Positions 10,201 to 21,868 of a stretch of 64,000 nucleotides of DNA are shown in pieces. This DNA comes from Deuterostichococcus epilithicus (taxonomy: Eukaryota > Chlorophyta > Trebouxiophyceae > Prasiolales > Stichococcaceae). Location of the stretch: NCBI GenBank assembly GCA_033439295.1, contig JAVTLE010000004.1:1116012-1180011 (forward strand). The letters are read 5' to 3'. The notes below the pieces were generated by a model, which was not told the origin of the DNA, ran no database searches, and saw only the letters and a program-made list of their open reading frames with translations. Numbering within the stretch: position 1 is the first letter of the stretch; every line of letters starts with the position of its first letter. Position numbers and translations under genes: made by a program.

Positions 10201-13200
10201 TGGTGGAATGCTGGGAGGACGGACAGGCGTTCCGGGACATTGCGCACCGCATGCGCGCCATCGCCGAGCGGCGGGAGGGCATTGAGGCCGCCCGCAAGGT
10301 GGGGAATAACAATAAACAAAGATTGCCAAAACCAGCGCATGCCGGGTCCGTGCTCTGTTGGACCCCCGGTGGAGGCTTGGATCTGCGGTGGAGGCTCGAC
10401 GAGCCCAGCTGGTGTGGACCTGGGGGCATCGGTGTGGCAGCTTCCTGCCGTGGCTGCCTGCAGGGCAGCGGGTGGGGGCTTTGCGCGCAGCCTGCAGCGT
10501 GTTGCAAACACAGATTCGGAATGGTGAGGCCTCCCTAAGGCAGGTGGTGAGAATGGCAGTTGCATAGGGTGCCGCAACCTAATGGCTCTGCCGACGGGCA
10601 TGCGCAGGCGGCCAAGAAGCGGCTGCCGCCGCCGGGGCACCCGCTGAGCGCGCCGCAGGGGGCGGACCCCCCGCAGCAGGCGGCCGGCAGCGGCGCGGCG
10701 GCCGAGAGCGCATACATCTCGCCAGAGGACTACGTCGCCCAGGATGAGGTCTTCAAGGTGGGGGTCGAGAATAACAATTGATAATGCTGTTCGACTGCGC
10801 AACCAAGCACATGGGCGGTTTTCAAGGTGGCGGCCCCGTGTGCTGTGCACCAGTCACGGCACCAGATCAGGATCATATTGACTGGAATCCCCACGCTTGC
10901 AGAGCACACCCAGGCAACGGACGTTGCGCCAAAGCGCTCTCTCTCCAATTCGACCTCCGAAGAGCCCTGAACCCCGACCCCTCACTATGACCCTGAAACC
11001 TGCCTCTGCCCTGCCGCAGGTGCGGTTGGCGGCGCTCAAGCGGGAGGAGGATGAGCTGCAGCGGGAGCGCCAGACGCTAGAGGCCGCCAAGCTCGTCCAC
11101 ATCAAGTGCGAAACTGGGTTTCCCGCCCGTCCCAGACAGCCTGACTGGTTCCTCGCCTCCCGCTTGGCTGCGGGGCTCGGCCTTGGACTGCGGTGCGGAG
11201 CGTCGGCCGGCACTCTCAAAGAGTGGTGGCTCTTCGGGNNCCNCGCGCCCCCCACATAAGCCGGCTCCGTCGTGCAGTCGGGTCCGAGAACCCAGCTCGC
11301 TCGCGCGAGCCAAGAGTGGTGGACACCAGACAGGGGCGCTGATGGCCGGCGCGCTCTGCTGTTGCGCAGAGAGATGCGGCGGCTGCGGGACGAGGGGGAC
11401 TCTCGCTTCGGGGACCGGGCGCTGCTGCACCAGCGCTACCGCATGGGCAACCTGCTGGGCAAGGGCGGCTTCTCAGATGTGTACCTGGTAAGTGAGGGGC
11501 CATGACAGAGGGACCAGCGCAGGGAGTGCCAGTGTGCGAGCGAGCACGCATGCGCACGCACCCGCCCGCCCAGGTCCCTGATCACGGTGCTGCCGGCGCT
11601 CCTTCCTGACGAAACTGCAGCAGGGCGAGGGGTGCATGCGCGCGGGTCGTGGTGGGCGCCCGTCATGTGCACGCGGTCTAGCGCACAGCGACAGCTCCAG
11701 GAGCACTCCCGCCGATGACTCGTCAGACTCGGCAACGCGAGCGATGCTGTGCAACACGAGGCCGCGGCTCGACCCAGTGTGCCACTTGTATTATTGTTAT
11801 CTATCATTCATTTATTATTACAATTTTGTACTCCCACTGCAGGCGGTGGACGTCGTGGAGTGGCGGGAGGTGGCGGTGAAGGTGCACCAGCTCAATTCCG
11901 CCTGGCACGACTCCAAGCGCGAGTCATACGTCAAGCACGCGGTGCGCCCACCTATGCCCCTGAAGCTCGGACACCTCACACATGACACCTCAACCTCAGC
12001 TCTCAAGCCGTCAACCTCGCCGCGATGCGATTCCGCCTGGCACGACTTCATGCGCGAGTTTGGTCTGACCCAAAGCACGTGGTGGCCTTCGGTCCCCTCA
12101 AAGCCGGATGTTGCGCCCGTGCGAGCTCCTCCTGACCGAGGCAATGCACTGGGACGCTTGAGCCGCCCGCTGCGGATGTGCAGCTTTTGATCAGCCGCTG
12201 CAGGACGGCATGCGGGCCGCGCCCGGGGGCCTCGGCTCCATGCGCGGCTGCCTCAATCCTTTTCGGGTGTCTTCTCCCTTTACGTTTCAAACTGCGACAG
12301 CCTCCGCACAAAGTCTCCTGCATTCGCGCTGCTTGCGACGCCTGGCTGTCACCACAGAGTCACATCCTGTCACCCACGCAGCCCTGCGTCGCCGCGCAGG
12401 TGCGGGAGTACAACATACAGAAGGAGCTGGTGCACCCGCGCATTGTGCGGCTGCTGGACCTGTTCGAGATCGACGCCCAGTCCTTCGCCACGGTGCTGGA
12501 GGTGGCGCCCGGCGGCGACCTCGCCTCCCACCTGCAGCTGCACCCGGTGCGGGTATAGGGATCGAAACTGTGCAGGCTGCTGAGTGCAGGAATGGTGCTG
12601 CGAGGGGCCTGGCACTGCCTGCTTGCGCTCGGGGGCAGGCGCAACCTGGCGCGCAGCGCGTTCAAAGTGCAGCTGCAGCTCTTGGAGTGCCATCTTGAAG
12701 CGCTTCTGGAAACAGCCAAGAACATGTCAGCCTCGCACGGATGAGAAAGGGGTGCATGAGGTGTAGGCGCGTTGCTGACTGGTCGGAGCGAGGGTCCATT
12801 TAAAGGAGGAGGCGCAGGCGATCGCGGCGCGGGTTGCGGTGGCGCTGGCCTTTGTGAATCGCCCCGACTTCCTGTTGTCGCCTGATTCTTCCTCACGCAA
12901 GTTTCCCCCTTACACTTGCAGATCCTGCCCGAGAAGGAGGCGCGGGTGATCGCGGCGCAGATCGCGGCAGGGCTGGCCTACATGAATGGGCCGGGGCCAC
13001 GGCAGCGTGTAATCCACTACGACCTCAAGCCCGCCAACATTTTGTTCGACCAGTGGGGCGAGGTCAAGATCACGGTGCGCATGGTTTCGAATGAACTCGC
13101 AGGGGTATGATAAACACCTTTGTCAGAACCACCACAAGTCAGAAAAGGAGGTCACACTGTGCGTCGGGGCTGAGTTTGAGAATGGCAGATGATGGACCTG

Positions 13201-14427
13201 GACAGGTCAGGATGCGGTCTCGGAACCAGCGCTTGCTTGACGGCCAAGCCGGCTCTGCCCAGCCATGCAGGCGCCTGCAGCTGGCGGCAGCCATCCACTG
13301 CCTGCTCTCTGGACTCGCAGTCCCTTGGGGTTTCGGCCGCCTCGCGAGCACCCTGGATTCTGTGCAGGACTTCGGGCTGAGCAAGCAGGTGGCGGAGGAG
13401 TGCAGCCAGGGCATGGAGCTGACCAGCCAGGGCGCCGGGACATACTGGTACCTGCCCCCGGAGTGCTTCGAGCCGTCGCCGCTCATCACCAGCAAGGCGC
13501 GCGCGCCAGCTGCTTCCATGCACCAGCGATGTTTGCGTTTGTAGCTGCTTGCACGCGGGGCATCACATCGCAGGCCGCCGGAGCCTCCGAGCCTGCTCCA
13601 TGCCTTGACGCTGCGCGCTCGTTCAGCGCAGGTGGACGTGTTTTCACTGGGGGTAATCCTGTACCAGATGCTGTTCGGGCGGCGCCCCTTTGGCGAGGGC
13701 ATCTCGCAGGTGCGTGGCCTTTCGTCATCTGCTTGTCACTGCGGCGGTCTGTGGGTCGCAAGTGCATGCTGCGGCGCGTTCCACCCCAGAATGCTCGCCG
13801 TGCTGTCCGCCGTCAGCACGGCGCCCGGGCACTGCTGGCCTGCGCACCACAAATGCCCGCTGCCCGGCCGACACCGGCTGCTTCTTTTCGGCACTTAGCA
13901 AAACCGATGTGGGACTCTCTGCGAAACTGCAGGACCGCATCCTGCGGGACGGGGTGATGCTGAACGCCACCAAGATGGTGACCTTCCCGGCCAAGCCGTC
14001 CGTGTCGCAGGAGGCCAAGGACTTCCTCTGCCAGTATGCCTTCCTGCTTCCGCTTTGATCTCGTTCACTGTCAGGAAAATCCCAGCCTTAAAGCAGACAG
14101 AACAGCGTCTGCACCTGGCTGTGAGAAGCTCGCCTTGCAGATCTTGCAGGACCGTGCAGGTTGCAACAAAGGCGCCAGTGGATGCACTCCAGAGCTGCCG
14201 GCATGCAGCATCAATCAGTGCCTGCTGCATTGGCGCGCTGCAGGTGCCTGGCGTACAAAGCGGCGGACCGACTGGACGTGCACGCCTGCGCGGCGCACCC
14301 GTACCTGGTGCTCAAGCGGCCCACCACTGCGCAGACACGCGCCGCCGCAGCAAAGGCAGAGGCGGTCGCCAGAGAGGCGGCAGCCACTGCAGCAGCAGCG
14401 GCCGCCCCGGACGCCGCGGTGGGCTGA
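7258..14427 (+). CDS. TLK: Tousled-like serine/threonine protein kinase
   Basis: Nuclear kinase of the Tousled-like family, known to phosphorylate the histone chaperone Asf1 in chromatin assembly. Eighteen exons close in phase to 897 codons plus stop: 7258-7541, 7698-7920, 8123-8242, 8499-8637, 8871-9124, 9299-9471, 9738-9892, 10198-10298, 10608-10757, 11020-11105, 11370-11487, 11843-11941, 12400-12546, 12922-13074, 13368-13496, 13632-13709, 13933-14033, 14244-14427. The N-terminal half has the plant-type [11 protein letters not shown] motif, an NLS-like TRKRKSG, a [10 protein letters not shown] motif matching the conserved TLK KISDYF site, then coiled coil. The kinase domain shows [27 protein letters not shown], the family signature [16 protein letters not shown], and [11 protein letters not shown]. 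The DFG sits at an exon junction. The C-terminus is Ala-rich. Plant TSL and animal TLKs are about 690-790 aa, so this one is long, mostly in low-complexity N-terminal sequence. Donors after exons 2 and 15 are GC (7921, 13497). One ambiguous base lies in exon 2. The start at 7258 is the only in-frame ATG before the LEQRLTGG motif. Confidence 0.95.
7825..7825. other. Ambiguous base in TLK exon 2
   Basis: A single N inside a GCG-triplet run encoding poly-Ala; the frame on both sides is consistent, so the length is probably right. Confidence 0.95.
11239..11243. other. Ambiguous bases in TLK intron 10
   Basis: Three N among five positions within the intron 11106-11369; there is no effect on the predicted protein. 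Confidence 0.95.
12027..12105 (+). repeat. Ghost copy of TLK exon 12 end plus donor
   Basis: Matches 11896-11975 at about 131-132 bp offset. Similarity runs through the donor into the intron, showing that the duplicated unit spans the splice site. Confidence 0.85.
12797..12858 (+). repeat. Ghost copy of TLK exon 14 start
   Basis: Degenerate copy of 12926-12987 ([16 protein letters not shown] region) about 130 bp upstream, inside intron 13. Confidence 0.85.
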
Positions 14428-15190
14428 AGCCTGGCGGGAGCGCGGTCTCTGGAACAAGGGCGGCGCAGCCGCGGGCAGTGTTAAGAAGCGCTACCTTGAT
14501 GTCGGGCCGTCCAACAGCAAAACTGTTGCCAGCCAGATGGTCGGCCGATTCGATCAAACAGTACGGCACTCAATCGGCCATGCGAATATTTCGTGGCAAT
14601 ATCGCAAATGGTTTGTTGGGACAAAGGTTGGGCTGGAGGTGGAGGTGGAGGAGTCTACTGCTGCCATGAACACGATAGCATGGGAAGTCGAGCATTGTAA
14701 AGAGCTGGGGCACGACATGCACTGAAGTGAAGAGATGTTGATGCGGAGCTTGCAGAGATCAAACACTCTGATGAAGTAATGGGCATTTCAGGGTCGGGTG
14801 TACGGATGCGGCCGGCGCACGAGGTTGTCTGCAGTGCTGCCTGCTACACACAGTTGGAGGCAGGTCCAGATCAACCTCAGGAAAGATGTGTCAACATCTC
14901 GAACACACGCCTCAGCGCCCACAGCAAACTGTACGATGAGGCGGGCTTCTCGTGGGATCTGGCTGTGTCGCGGTGCGAACAACATGCACAACTAACCCAA
15001 AAATCCTGGCCGCAAGCAGCGCTCCAGGGCTTTAGGACCCTCAGCGAGACTTGCTGTTCTGGCGCGACAGGCAGTAAGACGTCTGAGCAGCGAGGGCACA
15101 CCAGCCCGCGACTGACGCACCAAGGCTCCGCCCCGGTCGCCCAGCTGTGGACATGCGCCAGAGTCCCGACACCACCACACACCCCACGCC
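14428..15190. other. Convergent 3' region between TLK and SF3B2
   Basis: The 763 bp between two facing stop codons carry the 3' UTRs of both genes. A plus-strand TGTAA lies at 14696. No minus-strand TGTAA was seen for SF3B2. Open frames here look random and have no family similarity I recognise. Confidence 0.6.
14696..14700 (+). promoter_or_regulatory. TGTAA-type poly(A) signal candidate for TLK
   Basis: TGTAA, the usual chlorophyte polyadenylation motif, lies about 270 nt downstream of the TLK stop. A 5-mer is weak evidence alone; position and strand make it a candidate. Confidence 0.4.
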
Positions 15191-18100
15191 TCAGAAGCGG
15201 AAATCCTTGTCCTTCTGGCGCTTGTTCTGCTTGTCGGCTGCCCGGGAGTCGGCCTTGCGCTTCTGCTCCCGCGCCTTCTTGGCCACCATGTCCGAAAAGT
15301 CCTCGCGCTGCGGCGCCGCCTCCGCCCGCGCGGTCACCATGCGATCCTGTTGCGGGACACGATGGGCGGTCGGGGTCCGATCTTCTGGACGGACTGCTCG
15401 GTGGTGTTGACGGATTTGCAGCGCAGCCTCCGCGGCGGCACAGCAGAGGAGGCGACCCCAACGAACGCACCACAGTGCAGACCAGTGCAGACCAAAAGGA
15501 GCAACGACGACATGGCGAGTGCAGCAGGGCGGCACACCTGCAGCAGCTGCTGGCGCTCCGCCTCGGTGAGGCCCTCCAGCTCCTCTGGGTCCACCGCCAC
15601 GCCGACGTCGGTGCCGCCGGCGCCGCGCTCCCTGTGCTCAGGAGCCGCCATCAAAGTCGGTGCGGGTTTGCATACTGCCAGGCGTAGAGAGACACGCCTC
15701 TACACGTCACCAATCGACCTTTGAGACAGCTGCCGCGTCCGCGACGCCGACATCGGGGCAGCAGCTAAAGAGTTCAAAGGCGGCCGGCGTCCATGACACA
15801 CGGCGACAAGTGCTGAACACAGACTGTGCTCAGACCGGCTTCGGCTGGCACCTACAAAGCATTTCTGAGACCGACACCAGTCGCAAGGGAATATATACAA
15901 GCAGCCGATGGACCCCAGGGAGGGGGAACAGGGTCAGGAGGGCGGCGAAGCAGGGGACGCACTTGCGCAGGCTGCCGGCGGGGGGGCCGGGGAGCGCGGC
16001 AGGCTCGGCGCCGGCGCCGGGCACCACGTAGGTGTGGTCGCTGCCCATGAGGCCCTGTCCTGCCGCTGCCTCCCGCTGTTCGAGCACCTGGTACAACGCC
16101 TTCTGCTCGCCTGCATGTAACAAGAAGGATTGTGGCGTTGGAGGTTGCGTTATAAAAACCTATTCCCAACGCTGCCCATGAGGCCTGCCCCGCCGGCGCC
16201 TCCCGCTGCTCGAGCACCTGGTACAGGGTCTCCAGCTGGCCTGCAGGACACTCGGGAAGCATCGCCAGGTCAGGGGCGTTGACAGGCACCGACGGTCATG
16301 ACCCATGTTGACGTCGAGCCCGGCCAGTGAGGCACAGGGCCCTGTGTTTACGCCGTGAGCGGAACGCCCCCGCAGCGCCGAAGGTGGCACCTGATGCACG
16401 GACCCGGCGCAGAGCAGCTGCTGGGTTATGTCGATTGAGTGGTGCAGGCGACAGGGTTCAGATTTGAGGGCTGGGGCGGAGACGCACCCAGCTCCTTGCC
16501 CTTGCGCAGGTCAAGCACGTCAGGCGTGGGGATGCCGCTCGGCAGGCTGCTGCCGTAGCCGCTCGCGATGCCGGACGCGATGCCGCTCGCGATGCCGTCT
16601 GCCAGCGCCGCCTCGTCAGGAACTTCCTCCTCTTCCTCTTCTTCCGATGACTCCTCCTCCTCCTCGTCAGACTCCAGGTCGCCCCACCGCGCCTTTTTGT
16701 CCAGCTGCGCAACACATTCGACACGACACATGTTGATGGTAGGTGCGAACATGTCTGGCAGTCCGTGTTGCTTTGGTACTTCTCGTCAGACTCCAGGTCG
16801 CCCCGGCCATGCCTGCTTGTCGATCAGCGGCAGGGTTTGGTGTGGGTTGGGGGAAGGGAGGGGGAGGGGGGTGGGGCCACGGGTGGAGTGACTGCAGTGT
16901 TCGCCACTCTCGACGGCACCTCAGACCTGCAAAAGTGAGTATGGTGTGTGTGCTTCCAGCCCTTCCTGCAACTTCGCCGATGCCCGCACAAATGTTGAGT
17001 TCTCGTTTGCGGGTTTCGTATGGCAGCCCGAATGCTGTAGTGCTGTTGACCCGCCCGCCTCACTGCCCGGTCGACAATCTTGTGGAGGCAGGCTGCACCA
17101 CCGAAAGGAGATGAGGGATGACAAGGGGTGAATGCAAAGGCAAGAAACCTGCACCGCCTCATTGTCCCTTTCATACTGGTGCTCCGCAAACACGTTGCTG
17201 TACGGCAGGAAGCCACGGAAACGACAAGCAAAAGGAGAAAGCCGGGAAGGTATAGAAAGGATGAAGCGAGAGCCAAGCTCACCGCCTCGTCATCCTCCTC
17301 GAACTGGTGCTCTGCAAAGACGTCACCGTACAGCGGAATGCCATCCTCATTGACGGGCGGCTTGCCCCAGCCGCCGGGCTGGTAGCCAAACTGCGCGCCC
17401 GGCGGGATGGGCGCATTTAGGCCCGGCACCTGCGCCAGGCGACATCAGAGGTGTCGTCATTGACAAGGTTGCGGACTGCTGGCCTTGCCTGCCAGATCGA
17501 CGCACCAAAGTGGCGAGCAAGGGCAGGAGGCCACGCTCAGGCGTTGCAGAGACAAAGACACCGCACTTTGCCTCCATAAGGCCCAACCTGCATCTTGTCC
17601 CGTGTGGAGCCAATCGCACGACCATCGAGCACCGACAGAGCATCAATGGAGGCGCCGTCACATGCAAGCGCACCTACATGTCAGGTTAGGAGAGCGGCGG
17701 CCCAAGCAGGGCGGCATGTTGACGCTTCAAGAGGTTTAGAGGTATCGAGGGGTTTGACAACAGCCGCACCGGCAGGTCGGGGTAAGAGGGCGGCGGCCCA
17801 TAGCGCTGCATGTTGATGAGCCACGGCGGCGGCGCATCCTCACCCATGCCCAGCGCCTCCCGCAGCTCCGGGGTGATCAGCCCTGCCTTGGCGCTCTTCA
17901 CCTGTTTTGAAAAATTGTTATTGGTCAACAGCAGTTTTGAGGCATCAGATTAGGCATTAGCCCCGTCTTGGCGCTCTTCAACTGTTGTGTGATTTGCGCA
18001 TCAGCAGCCTCAGGGCACTGGACGCAAAGCTGTGCACAGTCTCCTGCTGGGCAGTCCCTGGCGTGACAGTCGGCGCCTCCAAAGGACCTCCGACAGACCT

Positions 18101-21100
18101 CCGTAGATACGCAGTAGATACTGGGAATGGTCGACCAGTTCGGATCCTCGCAGTCGGCCTGTTTGGTGCCCGCAATCATACACTTGCATTGCATACTACA
18201 AACAGAGACATGCTCCCTGCCGAGAAGGGACGCCAAAGCGGTTGAAAACACGGGGGGCATGCACTGCGTGCAGCAGCAACAGAGGCGCACCCGGGCCTCG
18301 AACTCCTTGCCCTCGTAATACAGCTCGCCCAGGCCGGACAGGTGGGGCTTGGTCTGGTACTTGAAGAAGGCGTCGTGCAGCACCTGGTAGTCTATGTCCA
18401 GTTTGCCCATGCGACCCTGCGTTTGAAACAGCTAGGGGTTGCCAACCATTCAAGCTCGGCCTTGCAGGCTTCCTGGACACCCTTCCAGCTGCTGGGGCAC
18501 CGCAGCCAGACGCTATTCGTCCAGCGGCAGCGCCAGCTCTGCGGCGCAGGCTGAACCCGCAAGCGCTACTCATTGCCCAGTGCACAGCGCTCTGCTGCCG
18601 TCAGATCCAGAGGCGACGATGTCCACCAGACAGGAGGAACACAGCCGTCCGACCAGGCACGACCGGATGGCTAAGCCTTGGCACAGCGATGAAGCCTGCC
18701 AGCAGGCGAAGACACCCTCGAAAACAACCTCAAAGCAGCATGCCTAAACCCTGAACCCTTAACCGCGCACCGTCATCTTGTCGCGCTGCTTCTGCTTGAG
18801 CTTCTTGCCCTCCTCCTTCTCCTTGTACGCGGATCGCATCTCGCTGATGCCGGTCGCCTCGATGAAGTCTGGTAGCACGAACGGCGGCTTCTCTATGCCG
18901 CGCTTGCCCTGCAGACACAGTAGCAAAGCTGGTTGATGAAAATTCGAGATGAAGAGACACAGCGGTAGGATGCGGTGACAGGCTTGCCAGCTCGCATGGT
19001 AGCGTGCTCGAGCTGCAACCGCACTGTGTGATGCTCCAGGCTCAAGTCGACCAAGCTGGCGTGCGCCGCCAGCTTGTGCAGGCGACGCAGGCATCTGCAA
19101 GAGGCGGGTGTGGCGGAAGCACCTGGAGGTACTTCCGTTTCTGGCTCCAGTGACGCGGCACCGCCGTTGTGTTACGCAGCGCCTGCGCAGGCAGCCGGAC
19201 GATGTGATGAGAGACAAGAAACAGCAGAGTCTTCATGTCGGCCGGGCAAACACGAGCTCAAAACATGGAGAGGCTCGCGGCAGGCGCAGCCATGGGAACG
19301 TACATCGTGTTTCCACACACAAGCGCTCGACATGTGTGCACACCTTGAGCCAGACGAGCAGGCGTGGGTCTGGTGATGTGACATCCCACACCTCCACCAC
19401 CTCTGGCCGCGGACACATCTGCGAACAAACATACGGGTGGTCGCAACACCAACCCAACACCTCTCGTCAGCACGCTGCGCTGGTCCAGTGCAGGTTCTGG
19501 CCGGCCGGGAAGCCTGCCATGACAGGGCGCAGAGGTTGGACCGGGCGGCCGGTGATGGCACTGACAGCCTGCATAGCGACCACTGCATGTGCAGAGCCAC
19601 AGGCTTGCATGTGCATGGAGCCCGCGTGCGAGACCACGACACAAATGGGGAACAGACGTCAACAGGCGATGGGACTGGCGGCGCCGCTCGCCTGCTTCAG
19701 CGAGGCGATGGCCATGCGGCTCTCCGCCTTGAGCTTCTTCTTGGACATGCCGGTCGCTTCTTCCGCCTCCGCGTCACTGTCCTCCTCCTCCTCACTGTCC
19801 GCTGGCTTCTCCTCCTTCTCTGCCTGCTTTGTTTGAAGGATTTGGGTTGGCCAACTGAAGCGTCGAATGCTGGGATGAAGTGCTTTGAAAGCTGTACCGA
19901 GGCTGTTTCATCCGCATTGTGGCCTCGCTGTCCGCCCCCTCGCTGTCTGCCGACTGTTTCTCTGCTGCACCTGCAGTCAAGGGCAGCAACATACATTCGC
20001 AGAAACAGCAGCAGGGTTGCAGCCTTTCAGCCACGTTTGCCAACTTTTCGGACCGTTGAAATATCTGACGCTTCAGGTGGTGTCGTCCCGCTGCCGGGCT
20101 CGCCTTTCAGGCCACCATGCCTTGCACAAGCAAAACACTTGCGCGCCACCGCCCGGAAAGCTGCATCCAAACCGCGGCGGCCTCAAGTGAAGCTGCAGCG
20201 CCTTGTCCCCTCTCTATGCTGCGCACCCCGCCCACCTTTCCCCTTCGCCTCCAAATGTGCGTGCACAGGGGCGCGCCGCGCGCTGCGGCGCAGGCCTGTG
20301 GTGCATGGACTCAGGGTCTCCGACTCACCTTCACACCCTCCTCCCCGGGCTCTGCGTCCTCGTCGTCGCTCATCGGCGCGGCGCCGGTGACCTGCTCCGC
20401 GGTTGCGAACTTGCCGAATATGCGCTTGAAGTCCTCGTACGGATCCACAGGCTCCTGCAGCAGGAGGTTGTCAATGCGCTGGTCAGCGGCTGGAAGGGCC
20501 TTGTGGCCATGCAGTTCCGGAGCAGACAGCGATGCACTCATGCTGTCCAGCACACCTCCACTCAGTGGACTATGAGGCGATAAGTGCAGGACACATGACC
20601 TTGTGGGATTGGCGCCCGCAGACAACACCAATGCATGTGAGCAAGCGGCCAGCACAGCCCTCACCTCCTGCTTGACCTCCTGTACATCCTCAGTGCGCGA
20701 CCCCAGCCCAGGCGTCTCGCCGCCGCCAAAGCCCAGGCTGGGCGTGAAACTCCCCAGGCCAGGCGTGCTGCCTGCACCAGGGGTGAGACCAAAAATGTCT
20801 CCATGAGCAGTTGAGGGAGCTCTGCATATGTGCCGCAGAATGTGCGATGCACCTACCCCCCATGTAGCCCCAGCACAGAATCTGCTTGCATCCCTTCTGA
20901 GGCAGCAGGACCTGGCTGCCTGTTGAAGTCCAGTTGGCAGCAGAGCACCAAAACGCTCGCGGAAAGCACCTGGCGTTTCGCCGCCGCCGCCGCTGCTGAA
21001 CCCCGGGGTGGCCCCCAGCCCTGCCGACGTGAAGCCCCCCAACCCCGGGGTGGCGGACGCGCCCAGGCCTGGGGTGTCAGACGCCCCCAGCCCGGGGGTG

Positions 21101-21868
21101 CCCGAGCCCAGGCCGCCTCGTGCCGCCTCCTCGTCCTCAACAGCGGGCGTTGCGCCAAGGCCCGGCCGGTCCGCCGCCCCGAAGCCGAGGCCATTCAGCG
21201 CAGGCGTTTCTGTGCACATCGTGCGAGCCGCAGCTCAGGGCCCGACGTGCAACCGAGTCGACGTTGTCCGAATGGGGTGAGAGACAGAGCTGCCAGATGC
21301 AAACCACAAGGGCGTGCATGACTATGCATGGTGCTCCTGCGGGCTGCACCTGAATCTGCAGGCTCCTCGGTCGCCTCTGCGCCTGTCGAGGCCTGGAAGA
21401 CCTCGTATTCGCGGGGCGCAGAGACATACTCGACCTCAGCTCCCAGCCCGGACGCCTGCATGGTGCGTTGCGCGACTGTCAGCAAGCGGGCTGAAGTGCC
21501 GCTGGTCGCTTAGTGCTGATGCAACCAAATTGCACGTCCCGGCCCTCACCTGTGTGCTGCCGTTGGCCTCTGCAGGTCGCTGTGTGACGGACTCCCTGCA
21601 CACGGTTGAACACAAGGTTGCTCAAGCCGCACCTGAGATTGCCGAACGTGAAACAACCGCCTGGCGCTTCAAGCGACACGGACGACCGCGCGCGACGTGG
21701 CACGTCTCACCTGACGGCCTGCTTTGCGGCTTTGCTCTGCTTTAGCCGAGCTCTCCGCTTCTGTGCAGCCGTGAGTTTGGCTTTCCCTCCGCCTGCCTGA
21801 CCGTCAACGCCGTTGGCATGCACCTCAGCCGCTGCAGAGGCGGTGGCAGCCTCTGTGTCGGCTGCCAT
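15191..21868 (-). CDS. SF3B2: Splicing factor 3B subunit 2 (SAP145)
   Basis: Component of the U2 snRNP SF3b complex that helps anchor U2 at the branch site. It matches the family end to end. The ATG at 21868 starts MAADTEAATASAA, followed by a KR-rich segment. Then come EVEYVSAPREYEVF (exon near 21345-21465), the TPGLG repeat insert (about 20970-21220 and 20665-20785), DPYEDFKRIFGKF (about 20333-20495), acidic plus MSKKKLKAE (about 19692-19825), RPEVVEVWDVTS (about 19350-19420), VPRHWSQKRKYLQ (about 19130), GKRGIEKPPF (18771-18910), MGKLDIDYQ and LYYEGKEFEAR (18291-18425), PPPWLINMQRYGPPPSYP (about 17767-17900), FGYQPGGWGKPPV (17283-17430), KARWGDLESDEEEE (about 16490-16704), LYQVLEQREAAAGQGLMGS (about 15970-16115), DPEELEGLTEAE (about 15545-15630) and the C-terminal EDFSDMV to KDKDFRF with stop at 15191-15193. 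The exon 6 donor is GC (19691). The exon 1/2 junction is uncertain. Degenerate copies of at least four exons' ends lie in neighbouring introns. Confidence 0.94.
16173..16250 (-). repeat. Ghost copy of SF3B2 exon start (LYQVLEQRE)
   Basis: Copy of 16043-16120 at 130 bp offset, in the upstream intron. It still translates as a similar LYQVLEQREAPAGQ. Confidence 0.85.
16784..16830 (-). repeat. Ghost copy of SF3B2 acidic exon start
   Basis: Copy of 16665-16711 at 119 bp offset in the upstream intron (GDLESDE segment). Confidence 0.75.
17150..17210 (-). repeat. Ghost copy of SF3B2 exon 12 end plus donor
   Basis: Copy of 17278-17338 (YGDVFAEHQ to donor) at 128 bp offset, in the downstream intron. 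Confidence 0.85.
17680..17730 (-). repeat. Ghost copy of SF3B2 exon 11 end
   Basis: Copy of 17766-17826 (QRYGPPPSYP to donor) at about 96 bp offset, in the downstream intron. Confidence 0.8.
17950..18000 (-). repeat. Ghost copy of SF3B2 exon 11 start
   Basis: Copy of 17870-17915 (acceptor plus KSAKAGLI) at 80 bp offset, in the upstream intron. With the previous entry, this exon is flanked by ghosts on both sides. Confidence 0.8.
19920..19985 (-). repeat. Ghost copy of SF3B2 acidic exon 6 start
   Basis: Related to 19775-19838 at about 147 bp offset (EK...ADSE segment). It is low-complexity acidic coding, so convergence is possible. Confidence 0.55.
20700..21180 (-). repeat. TPGLG-coding repeat array inside SF3B2
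   Basis: At least six TPGLG/TPG units, with related TPSLG and SAGLG, are spread over two exons (about 20970-21180 and 20700-20785). The array is coding and in frame with conserved SF3B2 on both sides. Confidence 0.85.

Noticed and set aside
13155-13195. Ghost copy of TLK exon 15 start
   Set aside because: Similarity to 13368-13405 is short and gapped; too weak to list as a repeat by eye.
19920-19985. Extra SF3B2 acidic exon
   Set aside because: It resembles the start of the next exon but lacks a good donor; a decayed copy or low-complexity similarity fits better.
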